Notes under the pieces: generated by a model
Database searches by the model: none
Told to the model about the DNA's origin: nothing
The model's input: the letters and a program-made list of their open reading frames with translations, nothing else
Origin: Beverwykella pulmonaria
Taxonomy: Eukaryota > Ascomycota > Dothideomycetes > Pleosporales > Melanommataceae
Reading direction: 5' to 3'
Assembly (NCBI GenBank): GCA_001599595.1
Contig: BCHH01000001.1
Coordinates: forward strand, 3,558,858 to 3,622,857
DNA: 64,000 bases
Shown: in pieces, positions 21,107 through 32,585 of the stretch
Layout of the letters: the number at the start of each line of letters is the position of its first letter
How positions within the stretch are numbered: position 1 is the first letter of the stretch
Translations under genes and position numbers: made by a program

Positions 21107-22598
21107 CAGCAACCTCTTCCCACAAAATAATACAGCACCCACATATATCAGCGACAACAACGATCGCATAATACATCGGCCTGTTTGCGACTCTTCTCTT
21201 TGTCACACCTTACCGCCAGGTTCTCGATTCTGGATAATCAAATACCTTTGCTCCACTTCCCTTAGCGTCTTTTTCGTTACGACTTCAGATGATTTACGAC
21301 ATTCGGCACACCGCCCGCAGTGCCTGTTTGTGACCACTGGTGGCCATTGGTGATCGAACCTTTTTGATCTTGTAGATGAAGCAATACTTGTAGCGTAGTA
21401 CACTCTCGCAGGATGTATACGTAGTTTATAATGCACGTTTGGATGCCGGAAGTGTTGGAATAATTGGGTTGAGTTCACACACGTTGAATTGGTTTCCTTG
21501 ACGACTGTGAGCACTTTGATTATGTGACTTCGCCCTGCTACCTCGCTAAAATGCACGCAGGATCCTTGTCATTTCTGTGTTGTAGGCGAGGTAAATAAAT
21601 CGATCTGTAAGCGAAGACAGAGCATGCAGAATGAGATGGATCCGAGGATTGTTATGAGGTCGCATTCAGGTGTAAAACACGCGCTTCCGTGGCCAGGTGT
21701 TCGTTCCCCACTTTTTTGCGTTGTCGTAGCAGCACGAAATTGGCAGCCGTGCTGTTTGCATCGAGGGAGCTGGGCTAGCAGAACGCTTATGCACTGCAGA
21801 GAATGTAGGAGCAAAGGAGGAGGAGCATCGCGTTTGGCGGGTTTGCAACTGCAGATGGGGCAGAATTTCCACCTACGCGTGGACTTGCGATGTAGACAGC
21901 AGGGGAAGAGGTAAGGGCAAAAAACAAGGATACACAAGACGCAACACCGAGCGAATCGCCCCAGCGTGACAGGATGCATTCACAACCTCACCTGGCCTCA
22001 CCCACAGCACCATACACTCAACCTCGCCCGTAATTATAACTACCTACTCTCTAGCGTGAAGCAACCCACACGCAACCTCTTCCTCAAGCCCACGCCACAG
22101 GCGTTAACTTAATGAAAAGAAAGCAACTCTTTCGAGTCAGACCAACAAAAATTGTGCCGGTGAAGCCCCCGAAGGAGATTCAATCCAAGACCAGTCCGCG
22201 CTGTGCCATGCAGCTGATCCTGAATAACTGTCCGAATACTTGAGCTCGGAAGTTCCAACAAGGTCTATCAGATGTCAGCAGGGGAAACGGCAGGGTGAGG
22301 TGGGGAGAAACGTACAAGTATGAAAAAAGAAGAAGAGAAATTGGAGAGAGGGCGAGTGCGGTCGGGCATTTATAGGCAGAAGGATGGAGGACGCTAGTGG
22401 GTCACGGGATCGCGTAGCGCGAGAACGCCGGAGAAACTCCGGCTAGGTTGGTGAAGACCGAGGAGGAATCGGCATGTTATCAACCTCCATTCAAGTCGCC
22501 ACTCACGAAATAGCATCATTGACATAGAGCCCCGTCCTTTTTTTTTAGTGGACATTCGCCTTTGAAAAGTCCGCGCCCTTCTTGGGCAGCAGAAAGAC
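21107..22598. other. Intergenic, about 1.5 kb; possible minus-strand transcript start
   Basis: No convincing protein gene. On the minus strand a TATAAAT (near 22370) is followed by a CT-rich leader and a possible 5'-UTR intron (GTACGT ... GACATCTGATAG, about 22315-22262). The first ATG after it (about 22212) gives only nine codons. This looks like a promoter without a protein gene. Confidence 0.35.
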
Positions 22599-22960
22599 GT
22601 GTTGCTAGCTCAAGAATCCTGCGAAAGTATTACACCCCGAAGCACCCTCCGCGATCGCCTCAATGGCGCGACCAACAGCGCGATATCCCATCAGCATCAA
22701 CAGCGATTAAACCCTAAACAGGAGGAGCTCCTAGTCGAATGGATACTTGAAGACGTGCGCGGCTATCCTCCCTCGATCTCCCGTACAAGAAATGGCCAAT
22801 CGAATACTGAGGATGAATGGCGATACAATTCTGATCGGCCAGGCATGGATAACACAATTCAAACGGCGGAACGCACATGCCGCCTCTGTGATAGCTAGGA
22901 GGATTGACCCAAGCAATTTCAATGGCCGGGTTGCGTAGCTCGCTTTGTCCATGCTCTGTG
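22599..22960 (+). pseudogene. pogo/Fot1-type transposase relic (CENP-B-like HTH region)
   Basis: The N-terminal DNA-binding part of a fungal Tc1/mariner-superfamily (pogo, DDE_1) transposase. Frame 1 reads STLRDRLNGATNSAISHQHQ and PKQEELLVEWI; then the reading moves to another frame near 22790 with EMANRILRMNGD, GQAWITQFKRRN and VIARRIDP. One missing base in the CGTACAAGAAATGG stretch explains the shift. After about 22940 the similarity ends and the DDE catalytic domain is absent. No terminal inverted repeats were found by eye. A dead fragment. Confidence 0.75.
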
Positions 22961-24412
22961 CAATACATGGAAGAACAAGGAGATCGAAAAGCTGGCCGAA
23001 AATCTTGGCAGACTTCAGAAACAGCTCAACACGCATCTTCTATTCGTGATAAGGTTTGTGGATCCTGTTATTTGCCAATATACCTGGTATGGCAATTAGC
23101 TTAACCTCTGGAAGGCCTTCTAGCTTCCTAGAAATTGAATCCTAATTCCCTTCCCCCAAAGTCCATTTCATTATCTAGATCATATATTTATACTATGTGC
23201 ACCAAATTGAAGCCCAGACTAACCGGCCGATACTCACATTCGTCTTGAACAAGGTGGAGAAGATATTGTCTCTACAGTCTCCATCAGAGAGTGAAATTAG
23301 AGGGGCCGGGTTTCAAAAATCGACGATTAAGAAGAACTAAATTCGACTACTGTTATTCAGAAGCTTTTCCCAAATAACGCGAAAAGGTTGTTCAGCAAAG
23401 TTCCTGAACAGAGCGTACCACTTACAGAGCGTACCACTTACACTCCCTTCAAAACCTTCTTTTATAATCTGGTGCTACTGCATCGGAGAATGACTTAATT
23501 GGTTTTAACTGCGAATTTTAATTATGGTGATTAGAAGTGGAGATTAGGTCATAGTAGCAATCAGACGCTAAGAAGCAAGGCCCAGATATCTTTTATACTT
23601 TGTTGCCTTTCTTTTTTTTCAATTACTCTCTGGTCTAGTGCAGGTATTGCAAAATTTATTTATATGCGATTGTAACTACAAATCCCAAACAGTAATTTAT
23701 AGATTAACTTAAAGGAGTTCATTCAGTCTGATCATGTTTTGGCTGCCTCAAGAAGTAATCCATATATGTAAGCCCTCGGGGCTATACACCTATGATATCA
23801 ACTATCTGTATATAAACTAAAGGCTTCCACCTATTTCATTTTCTGTTCAATCATAGTATGATCATGTCAAACACAAAGGCACATTTGCTTTAGCAATCGT
23901 ACGTCGTACAACAATATAGTATGAGACTCAGATTAATACTCTCTAAAAGAACGTAAGCTACAGATTCATCATCTCATCATGCGACCTAAGGAATAGAGCC
24001 CGATTCAGCGCCGCCGACAAAGTTTTGTCGTGGGACCTTTGTCAGTCTTGAATTTTCATCTAATTTCTACTGCAGACTACCCTTCTTCTATGTTGAAAAT
24101 CTCTCTGTTTGACACTAGGCTGTCCTCCATAATCCAGCCTATAGGGGAAATGATAGACCTAAGGAAGTTTTGCACATCGGTAAAATAGGATATACATTAC
24201 GAAGCTACCATGTTTATAAGCATAAGCTATGTCACATACACTCTCGTCAACAACGTGCAAACCGCCGAGATAGAAACTAATGACACCAGCGAATATTACC
24301 GAAACCTACTGATTATGATCCCATCCCTTCACCCGAAATACTCTTCCGCATCCCTCCCCCTCCCGGTCTCCCTCTCCTCAATAACTTTATTCTAGCCCCT
24401 ACTCCTCCCACT
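22961..24412. other. AT-rich gene-free tract
   Basis: AT-rich DNA with many stops in all frames and no recognisable gene. A perfect tandem pair of a 16-bp unit lies at 23409-23440. Probably eroded transposon sequence next to the pogo relic, possibly affected by repeat-induced mutation. Confidence 0.5.
23409..23440. repeat. 16-bp direct tandem repeat (2 copies)
   Basis: CAGAGCGTACCACTTA occurs twice back to back, standing out in AT-rich sequence. It may mark a transposon end or a replication slip. Confidence 0.8.
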
Positions 24413-27400
24413 CTAAATCCTCCTTCCACTCTTCTTCCTAGACTTCCTAACCCACTCATACTCCCTTTTCTTCCCATTATCCCCGTAGCCCGAATCCGAA
24501 CCCGAATCCGAACCCCTATAACGATCCCTCCTTCCTCCACTCTTCCCCCGCAACCTTCTCGTATGCTCGAAGAGAGCATCAGTTTCAGTTTCGTCGAGAT
24601 ACCGGAGGAGAATAAAGTAATCTGGATCCGTGCTATCGATCTCCCAGGGGATGCCGAAGTGTAGCAGCGTCTCGGTATCGACGTATTTCCGCGCGATACG
24701 CATATACGTCGGTCTTGTCCTTGCTTCACCGAACAGCGGTTGGGGTGGACGGCTGGGGTATGGCGTCGGATACGTGTATGTGGCTCTATCCAGCCTGTTG
24801 CCTCCAAAACTGCGCGATCCCTCCACTAAGGCCCGCTTGGGGCCCCTATAATGACGCCTCGTGGTGAGGATTTCAGGGAGAGAGAGTTTGAGCTCCGCGG
24901 GGGGCGGCACGTACGGGTCGTTCGATATCGTGATCGGGGCCATGGAGTCGAAATATCCAGAACGGTCTTTGTAGTCAAAGCGCTGGAAGCCAAACTGGAC
25001 TGCCGCACGCGGAGGCGCGAATTCTGTTTCATCGGCTAGGGATTTGTAGTCTACCGTACTAGAAGAATCAGAGGGGTTCTTGAGCGCACGTTTGCGCTGC
25101 GCGACGCTGATTCCGCGGGCTGTAGGGTTGGTATCTTGCTTGCCTCTTAGGCGGTTGGAGAGCGAGGACAAAGTATCACGCAGCTCATCACCGTTGTATG
25201 CCATGAAGAGGATGGTGGCCATGGTGAACGCAGTAAGCGGCAACGCAATTTCCCAGAAGAGGGCTTGTTTTTGGTCCATGTCTCTTATGTCTGCCGTGTT
25301 CATGCCTAGGTAGGAAGTCACAAAAGACAGAGGCATGAAGATCACTGTTACCACTGTAAAGACGAAGATTGCTTTCCCGTGATCCTCTTCGTTGATCTCA
25401 GCGCTTTGTTTTGTGCTATCGGACAACGGGCCGCAGCGGCGGATGAGCTCGCGGTAGTCGTCTCGATTGTCGTTCAAGCTGTCCTGACAGGAGTCGAGAA
25501 GGGCACGCTCGTACTGAAAGAAGGAACGGCGGGAGGGAATGTCGGTTTGGTAGGTCGCGTCGTCGAGGACGCTGGTGTAATTATAGATGAGCTTGGTTTG
25601 CCAGGCATTTACTTGTTCGAGAGCTGCGAGTTCTTCTTGCAGGAGGTTGATGGAGCGGAGAAGGCGTTTTCCGGGGCGGTGATTAACTTGGAATTGCTGG
25701 AGGTTGTTAGTCGAATGCAAAATAGCATATACAACATAAATGTAATGGGGGCCATAAGTAGGGTGTTGAGATGCTCACCACAGTAGACAGATATTCGCGG
25801 TAGATATCAGCCGCCGTCAGGCCATCATTCAGCGGCTTTACCAATAACCGTCTTATAAACCAGCTACACAAATACTCTGGGCCCAGATTAAGCCTTTTGG
25901 AAATTTCATCGGGGACAGAAGTGCGAGCCATGGCACACAGCTCCTTGCGTGCTACTTGCAACGACATCTTCGCGCTCTCACAAAACCGACTAAGGACATC
26001 GAGCCCTTCGTTTGAAAAAGGAGTCTCTTCCGCCTCGATCCCTTTGAATCCCTTCCCGAAGACGAGCTCAGTGTGATGGAAGGCACGCTCGATAGCGAAG
26101 TAGAAAACTATCAGCCTCTGTAGCGTTTTCAGTAGTTCGTGAGGGAGAGTGTAGAGTTCTGACATTTTCCCCTCTTCTTTTTGTACGCCTTGGGCTAGTT
26201 GCTGGGTCTCATTAAGAAGAGACCGGGCCGCATCACTGGCTTGGGTCACGATAGCAAGATATCCCGCATTTGTCTCTTCTACCAGCGCCTCCTCATCGTT
26301 ACGTATCCAGTTCTTTAAGTTCGGCTTCGTCGTACCCTTGAACTGGAGGTGGTCTTCTAGATGACCCAAAGCAACATTAGGATCGGTATAAACTCTGTTG
26401 TGTCTACAAGATCTGCACTTCTTTACCGTCTCAAGCAGATCAGGGTCATCATCGGGCATTATGATAGACCCTTTCGCGAGAAATGTTTTCGGCCTTCTCA
26501 CGAACCATTTTCGGTTTCCAGTATTAGGAGCCTTCCATTCAGGATCTGTGTATTCGCTCGGATCCGGCTCTTGCAAGAAGCAGCGTTGCTGCACTTTGCC
26601 CGTTATCGTAGCAATGCTCATCAGTGCGGCCCAAACTTTCCTCAGCATAGTGTTCTTGTCCACGTTGCCAACGAACAGCGACAAGGTCTCGTTGATGATT
26701 TCAATCAGGCCAGCTGTTTTCGTGACGAGCTGCGAGCACTGCGTATCAGTGACGACCTGGTGCATTGTGCGGTCCACCGGGTTCACCATTCTGCTCTCAG
26801 AGCGGTTCTGAATAACACCAAAGCTACTCATAACTGACTCGGACGTCTCCTCCGGCAGGGACTGATAGTACTTAGTAGAGGTGAAGGTTTTATCGATAAC
26901 ATGTTGTGCATCCCAGTTACCGATAGTTTCGTTCAACATCAATTTTTCGACCAGCTCCAAGCAATGAAACGAACGACGAATCTCGGGTGGGATGAATCCA
27001 GCCTGTTCCGGTACGTCTTCGGCAAATCTCAGTCCTGAAGCGGGTTTGGCAGCACTTACGGGAGTAGCATCCTCAGGATTCTGAACTAGTCTCGGAGGTA
27101 GCGGCCAGCGGAAGAAGGGCGGTATTGCATTTAGCGAAGCGGTCTTCGCGAGAACTTGATGGCCTATCGTGGCGTCGAGATCCTTGCTTAGCTCTTTCGC
27201 TTCTTTTTCATTTATAACTGACAAGTTTATGAAAATGGATGCTCGGGTTTTGAGGATGTTGAGCCAGTTGCCAGGAGTGACCTTCTCCTTGCCATCCTTT
27301 GTAGTGCATGCCAACTGCAAACTTGCATGCCCAGGTCCACATGTTGCGAAAAACTTTAGTTCCCTAAGCTTTTGCTCCATCTCGAAGTACGACCGGCACT

Positions 27401-29416
27401 CTGCGGGTGTGTAGAGGAATACTCGTCCCACCCAATCCGTCAATCTTATGTTAAGCAACGTATTAGCCCCGCCTTCTTTAGTTCCGAGTGACTTAATATT
27501 TTCTTGCACTACCGTGATAGATTTAACGAAGTCGCTAGACAGCGATCGATATCCGCAAGTGACGACATAGTGAGTCCCGATGTTTATCATCCACAGCGAC
27601 GGCACTTGGATGATCTTATTTGACGAGCCATTTGTGAATTTCTTGAACGCTTGTTCCATATCTCGTTCACGGACAGGCTCATAGGGATAGTACGACTGCA
27701 TCAGACTGCGAGGAGGATGGAGGCGGTCGGATTTTCCAGCCGTAGGGTTGAATGGTGGTTGTACATCGAAGTGAGGTATGCAGGAAAAGATGACTGAATA
27801 AGGATCGGTTTGGGATTCCTCGTCGCCCCTTAGGACCGTTCCCGGTTCGATGAACATACCATCGAGAAATGCTTTAAGCTTCTCTTTTTCTATTCTGTCC
27901 AGTGTTTTTGAAGTGAGTCGTCGCAAGCGTTCGGGCAAGCCTTGAATAGTCAAACATGCGTTCTATTCACGTTAGCTGACTTCAATACATTATTATGAAG
28001 GAACAAAATATCACGTACCTTGAACTTCGCAAAGTCCAGCTGGTCAGCCTGCAAATGATACCACTGAACATCCACACTCCCCTTCGTCGCTTCATTATCC
28101 GGTCCCGGAAGAGTATGCAGCTGAATCGTTGTTCTCCCATCATCCGTGACCGAGATCGTCTTCAAGATCTTGAGGCTTTCACTCTTCATCTCACGGTTAT
28201 CCCGCGGTTTACTCGGGTCTTTGTCCTTGGCTCCCGTTACCTGGGCGGTGCTTGGATTTGGACGAATCGGCCATTTCGTATCAACAAGGAACGAGAGAGG
28301 ATTTCCTTCACGATCGACAGGCGTAACGACTGAACGACGTGGTGGAGGAATAGTAAGAGGTTCAAGATCCTCTTCTTCGTCATCTGTCAGTGTTTCGGAA
28401 TCTTCTTCAGAGTCCTCGCTGTCATCCTCAGAGTCTTCGTTGTCATCCTCTGAGTCCTTGTCGTCATCTTCAGAGTCTTCATCGTCATCAGAGTCCCTGT
28501 CTTTGCTACCAACTAAATTGCTCGATGAAGAAAGTGTAGACGTCCCTGATCCTCTCCGTCGCCTCTCAAGTCTTTCTTGTCCCTTCTCTCTAGTTTTCAA
28601 CTTCTCTCTTTCGGTCTCAAGCAAGCGTATTTCGCGTCGGATTTCCTCTTCGCTCGACCCCTTTGTGCCTCTAATGTGCCTTCCGTCTCTAATTGGAATT
28701 TTATTCCAGCTTTCTATCCGCCTTTCCCCCTCAAATTTGAACGGAGGAGGACCACGATCTAATCAAATGTCAGTACAAAGACATTTGACGGGCGATAATT
28801 CATACACCATTCATTCTCTTCCTCATCTTCTGCCGTTCTCCCCCTACTCCGACTTTCATCTCTGCGATTTTTTCCCAGTCCAGGTTCAACAGGTGCTGTG
28901 TGGTCAGCCCCCGGTGGCCCATGAATAAATCCCTCATCCGGCGGTCTTCTCGAGTTCGCAGGAAACGCATTTGCCCAAAAAACTATTTTGACGCTAGAAG
29001 TAGCATCACCTTTCTTATGCAAAGGCAGATTCTTAATCACAGACGCCCAGACTGCAGGCAAGACATGTTCGTCATCAGACGTCAATATGTCGAACTCCTC
29101 TTTCTGGATTTCGTCTCGAGTCGAGGCAGTTGCGTGGGTGTAGACTTGTTCTACCAAGGATTTGAAATCCTTTAGAATATGGTTAGTAATTTGAGAGTAT
29201 GAATGGGAGTTGGAGAATACTCACGCTCCAAGTTCTACACTTCTCAAAGGGGAACAAGAACTTCGTTCCCGTATGATCCAGAAACACAACGGGGGGCTTA
29301 TACAAATCTTCGTTTTCAGCCTCAACTCGTACCGTTTGGGTCGGTGCGACTCCGCTCAGTTTTCGCCCTGGCTCGAGGCGAGGACTGGACTGCGCGACGG
29401 GTTCGTGGGCATCCAT
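24413..29416 (-). CDS. Large CorA-like membrane protein with N-terminal ubiquitin-like domain
   Basis: Five exons on the minus strand, 29416-29225, 29169-28806, 28758-28019, 27962-25779 and 25696-24413, join in frame to 1,587 residues. The N-terminus resembles the fungal ubiquitin-like domain placed before CorA-like regions (VVFLDHTGTKFLFPFEKCRT ... EFDILTSDDEHVLPAVW). Next is a linker with DSEDD/DNEDSEDD acidic repeats (about 28380-28500), then a long uncharacterised central region. Last is a CorA-like helical segment with two membrane spans (AIFVFTVVTVIFMPLSFVTS and ALPLTAFTMATILFMAY). Between them lies YLGMNT, holding the GMN signature of CorA Mg2+ channels. The C-terminal tail is basic and Arg/Ser-rich. 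Ion transport is not proven: many fungal members of this family are thought to be sensors or effectors rather than transporters. Intron 4 has a good CTAAC branch site. Confidence 0.82.
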
Positions 29417-29749
29417 AATACAACATAAACACCAAAGTATCGGCTGAATAATGCCTTGCGAAACGTATGCTCGACATGAGTGAAAGAGAGACAAAATATA
29501 ATGACTGAAGCTAAGACTTATTTAGCCCCCAAATTGAGCTCGAGGCTGTGTTAGCGCGAAGTTCTCAGCCGCGGCGTTCTGAAGGTTGATCCATGCGTCA
29601 GTCACGTGGTATATATTAGAAGATCTTGTAGGAAGGATGAAAAGCAAACTGCCTAAAACAGGATGAATATAAATCGTTTTTTATTTGCCTACGCAGTTTT
29701 ATGCACAACAACTTAGCTCTTCAGTTAAAGGAAGAAATTATACCAAACC
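29417..29749. other. Promoter of the CorA-like gene
   Basis: Mixed composition with one CACGTG at about 29604. No ORF of note. Confidence 0.4.
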
Positions 29750-30029
29750 TGTACGCAATATGCTACTGCAGTACTTACGCAACTGCTCTGCTGCTATAGC
29801 TCTCGCGTACGGGGAGATTGAGAATCATGTGGCGATCTAGTTTGACCAAGCACGATTTTAGTTAAGATATTGGGTTTGTCGCGCACGTGACTCTCAGTGC
29901 TCCCAGACTTATAGCAAGCTGATTACCCCGCACTGCGATCCGATGCAGCTGAATAACCTCAATCTACGGCAACCTCAACAATACGACTTCAATAGGGAAA
30001 GAAAGAATATAAAAGGAGTAAAGCAAGGA

Positions 30030-30413
30030 TTAGGAAGGCTGAAGAATACATCATCATCCACATTGATAAGTCTTACCTGCACCGAAGGGCTAATTACAAC
30101 TCTTTTAGAGACTTTCTTATAAGCCTGAAAAAGGCTCCAGTCCCTTCCGAATCAACGCGTGAACAAACGATTATCGATGCCAACCTATGAGCAAAACGCC
30201 TTGATACTCAAAACGTCAACTTCAAAAGCTGGCAACGAGAATACCACATAGCATAGCTGAGAGCCAAAGAGGCCAACGATATCTGACCTTGTCAAGGCTA
30301 TCAAACGGCTGAACTACAGCCACGCGGCCATTACATCTACATAAATCATATCCTCGAAACTGACCTCAACACTGCCGTCAATCGAAGACACCTCAGCGCA
30401 TTCGCTCAACACT
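30030..30413 (+). pseudogene. Stop-ridden frame upstream of gag, probable gag N-terminus
   Basis: Reads IIIHIDKSYLHRRANYNSF and SESTREQTIIDANL with at least three stops, ending NRRHLSAFAQHY, where it overlaps the start of the open gag frame in another phase. The protein-like content between stops suggests a decayed N-terminal half of gag and a frameshift near 30410. Confidence 0.4.
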
Positions 30414-31289
30414 ATGGACGATCAACCCAAGACACTTCAAGACCTCCTCTCACGAACGACCTTCGACGAAGAATATCGAGTCCAGAAAGCCTACGAATCG
30501 GCTAAGATCCTACATGCTCGTCGATCGAATATCGAGGACTGGTGCAACACGTTCCTCGTCGCATACAATCAAGCCAAACAACTCAATATGCCAGAAGTGT
30601 ATGGCTTTCGATCTCACAAGGATCTTCTTCGAGCAATCAACCAGGTTGAACCAGCCTACGCTGTCAGTATTTCAAATAAAATCTTTGAAGCCGAGGATGC
30701 CTGGAGTGCAAACCGCAACGTACCAATACCAGATCCTGCTCAATTATCATCTATACTCGCAGACTTCCTTCGCTATTATCGCACTATAACGCTAAATAAC
30801 GAGGAGTCTCTATACAAAGAATCTCCCTCAAAGAAGGCATCTTACTCAAAGAAGGAATCTCTCCCAAGGAAGGCATTTCCCTCGAGGAAGGAATCACCCT
30901 CGAAGAAGGAATCTCCCTCAAAGAAGGAATCTTCCTCAAAGAAGAAGAGACATTCTCGATGTCCCTGTGGAGACTTTCACGCTTGGGGATCCTGTCCAGA
31001 CCTCATTAAAAATATAAGGCCTCAGGGCTTTATACCTGACGCTCGCAAACAGGAGAATATTAGGATCTTCTGCGAGGACTCTGACAGGGAGAAACTTGTC
31101 ACCGCAGTTCAAGAAAAAGCAAAAACATATCGTAAACGTGGGAAGAAACAAAAATATCGACATCAGCAACATCGAAATCAAGAAGACAAAGTTCAGAACC
31201 GAATTCGTGGGATGGGCAATAGTCAAGATTCAAACCTATATCATTTTGAAACTGATGCTGACGACGATGCTGACGATCATCTTCCTTGA
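30414..31289 (+). CDS. Retrotransposon gag-like protein with zinc knuckle
   Basis: 291 residues. The N-terminal half is helical and gag-like (DLLSRTTFDEEYRVQKAYES ... DWCNTFLVAYNQAK ... ILADFLRYYRTITLN). The middle has short tandem repeats of ESPSKK/KESPSKK type. Then comes the knuckle CPCGDFHAWGSCPDL, a CxCGxxHxxxxC variant seen in gag of fungal copia elements, followed by IRPQGFIPDARK and a Lys/Arg-rich tail. The frame is open, but the true N-terminus is probably upstream and broken, so this is likely a remnant and not a host gene. Domestication cannot be excluded. Confidence 0.55.
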   Translation: MDDQPKTLQDLLSRTTFDEEYRVQKAYESAKILHARRSNIEDWCNTFLVAYNQAKQLNMPEVYGFRSHKDLLRAINQVEPAYAVSISNKIFEAEDAWSANRNVPIPDPAQLSSILADFLRYYRTITLNNEESLYKESPSKKASYSKKESLPRKAFPSRKESPSKKESPSKKESSSKKKRHSRCPCGDFHAWGSCPDLIKNIRPQGFIPDARKQENIRIFCEDSDREKLVTAVQEKAKTYRKRGKKQKYRHQQHRNQEDKVQNRIRGMGNSQDSNLYHFETDADDDADDHLP

Positions 31290-31505
31290 GAGCTGTCCTA
31301 GAGGTATTTCCCTTGGCCCAATGGTATTGTTCGCGGCTGTATGTTGATGGGATCGTCATCAACACCCATGGGATTCTCTGGCCTTCATATTCAATCTGAG
31401 TAGATTAGGATCGTCCTCAGCCATAAACGTCACTCTTTTGAGGAATCTTCCATTTCTACATGTCAATAGCTTCATCTTTAATCGACAATCAAATCTGAGG
31501 AGGTG

Positions 31506-31633
31506 TGTAAGCAATATGATACGGTATTGTTTACTCATCTACTGTACTGCTGTACAGCTGGCTCTACTTATTGCACCTCACTTAACACGTATATATACAA
31601 TACAATCATACACAGCACTCAGCCCGGCTTACA
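31506..31633 (+). repeat. LTR-like terminal block (128 bp)
   Basis: Ends TGTAAGC ... GCTTACA; contains a TATATATAC motif about 45 bp from its right end; preceded by a purine tract. Candidate 3' LTR of the gag element. Confidence 0.55.
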
Positions 31634-32585
31634 AAATCTGAAGGCATTGCGCCTACCTATTTACAGCGCTTCCAAAGAGACCGAATTCATAAGACACCTA
31701 GCTATCAAAGATGTCGCCCCAAGCGCGAAGTGTCTCGTTAACCCCATCCTCTCGGCTCAGAGGTTTGGGATCAGTAGGTGGTCAGCGAGTCGTTGTGGAG
31801 ATGCAGCCCCTGATGGCCAGTGAATGTAAAGATAACTAATTCCGAATTCCACGCTGTGGAAACATCAGTTCCTGCTCTTGTTCAGGCCAGGGCTTGAGCT
31901 GAGCCTGACAAACTTTTTGAGAGACCTGAATCGGAGGCTTCATATTTTGTATAAGAGTTTCTGGGCATCCCAGTAGACATGTCGAGACACCAGACGGACG
32001 AAAGTTTAGGCTCGGTTCTTGGGCTGGTTGCTGTGAAGGAACAATCAGATGCCGAGCCATGTTATATGCCTGTCTCAGATGAATGAAAGGATAGATATCC
32101 TTATCCGTCATGTTTCTAAAGGGTGCACCGCAATAGGAGATGGTATTGAGAAATTGAGAGACAAAGAAATGTAAGCGGCTTTGCGACAACTGCAAATGGA
32201 AAAGTGTACGAGAGTGTGGATAGAATCAGCTTAATCCTTCTAAACACCCGGGCATATGCCTGAAGGACTCTTGCATATGGTGCGATGTCGTGCCGAATAG
32301 GGAGAGACAAGGTGAGGGGGCGAGTGAGAGCAACAAAGTGACCATCAGCGCCAACATGTAAATGGGGGCCGTTCCATCCCTGCAGAGTGGCGTCGAATAG
32401 AGTGCAGCAACCCGCACTCTTGGGAGTCACAGCGACCCAACGCGTAGCCCGGTGGCTGACCGGCAGCCTTCCTGAACATCCCACCACCTCCCTCCACCAC
32501 CGCGTACGCTCCTTCACACGCTCTTTCAAAAGCGGGCCGCTGCATGAGCACCGCCGCAGTTTTACACATTCCTTAACCCTTCATT
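31634..32585. other. Intergenic, no supported gene
   Basis: Holds a 119-codon (31836-32195) and a 137-codon (32116-32529) minus-strand frame without recognisable domains. The right part is the DOT1 promoter and leader. Confidence 0.4.

Larger units (their letters stand above)
29750..31633 (+). mobile_element. Internally deleted copia-type LTR element keeping gag only
   Basis: The right end is an LTR-like 128-bp block, 31506-31633, starting TGTAAGC and ending GCTTACA (7-bp inverted ends). A purine-rich tract (GAGGAGG) lies just before it. At 29750 a sequence starting TGTACGCAATATGCTAC resembles the start of that LTR (TGTAAGCAATATGATAC), but the match fades after about 60 bp. The flanks are AAACC on the left and AAATC on the right, which could be a mutated 5-bp target duplication. 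Between them lies only a gag-like gene; no protease, integrase or reverse transcriptase is present. The left boundary is the weak point of this call. Confidence 0.45.

Noticed and set aside
21569..21979. 136-codon Cys-rich minus-strand frame, possible secreted peptide
   Set aside because: The N-terminal hydrophobic stretch is internal, cysteine spacing is irregular, and there is no promoter or homology sign.
22747..22938. Independent 63-codon gene
   Set aside because: It is the frameshifted continuation of the pogo transposase head.
28146..28928. 260-codon Ser-rich frame opposite the CorA-like gene
   Set aside because: Serine runs are the complement of the acidic GAT/GAG repeats of the real gene.
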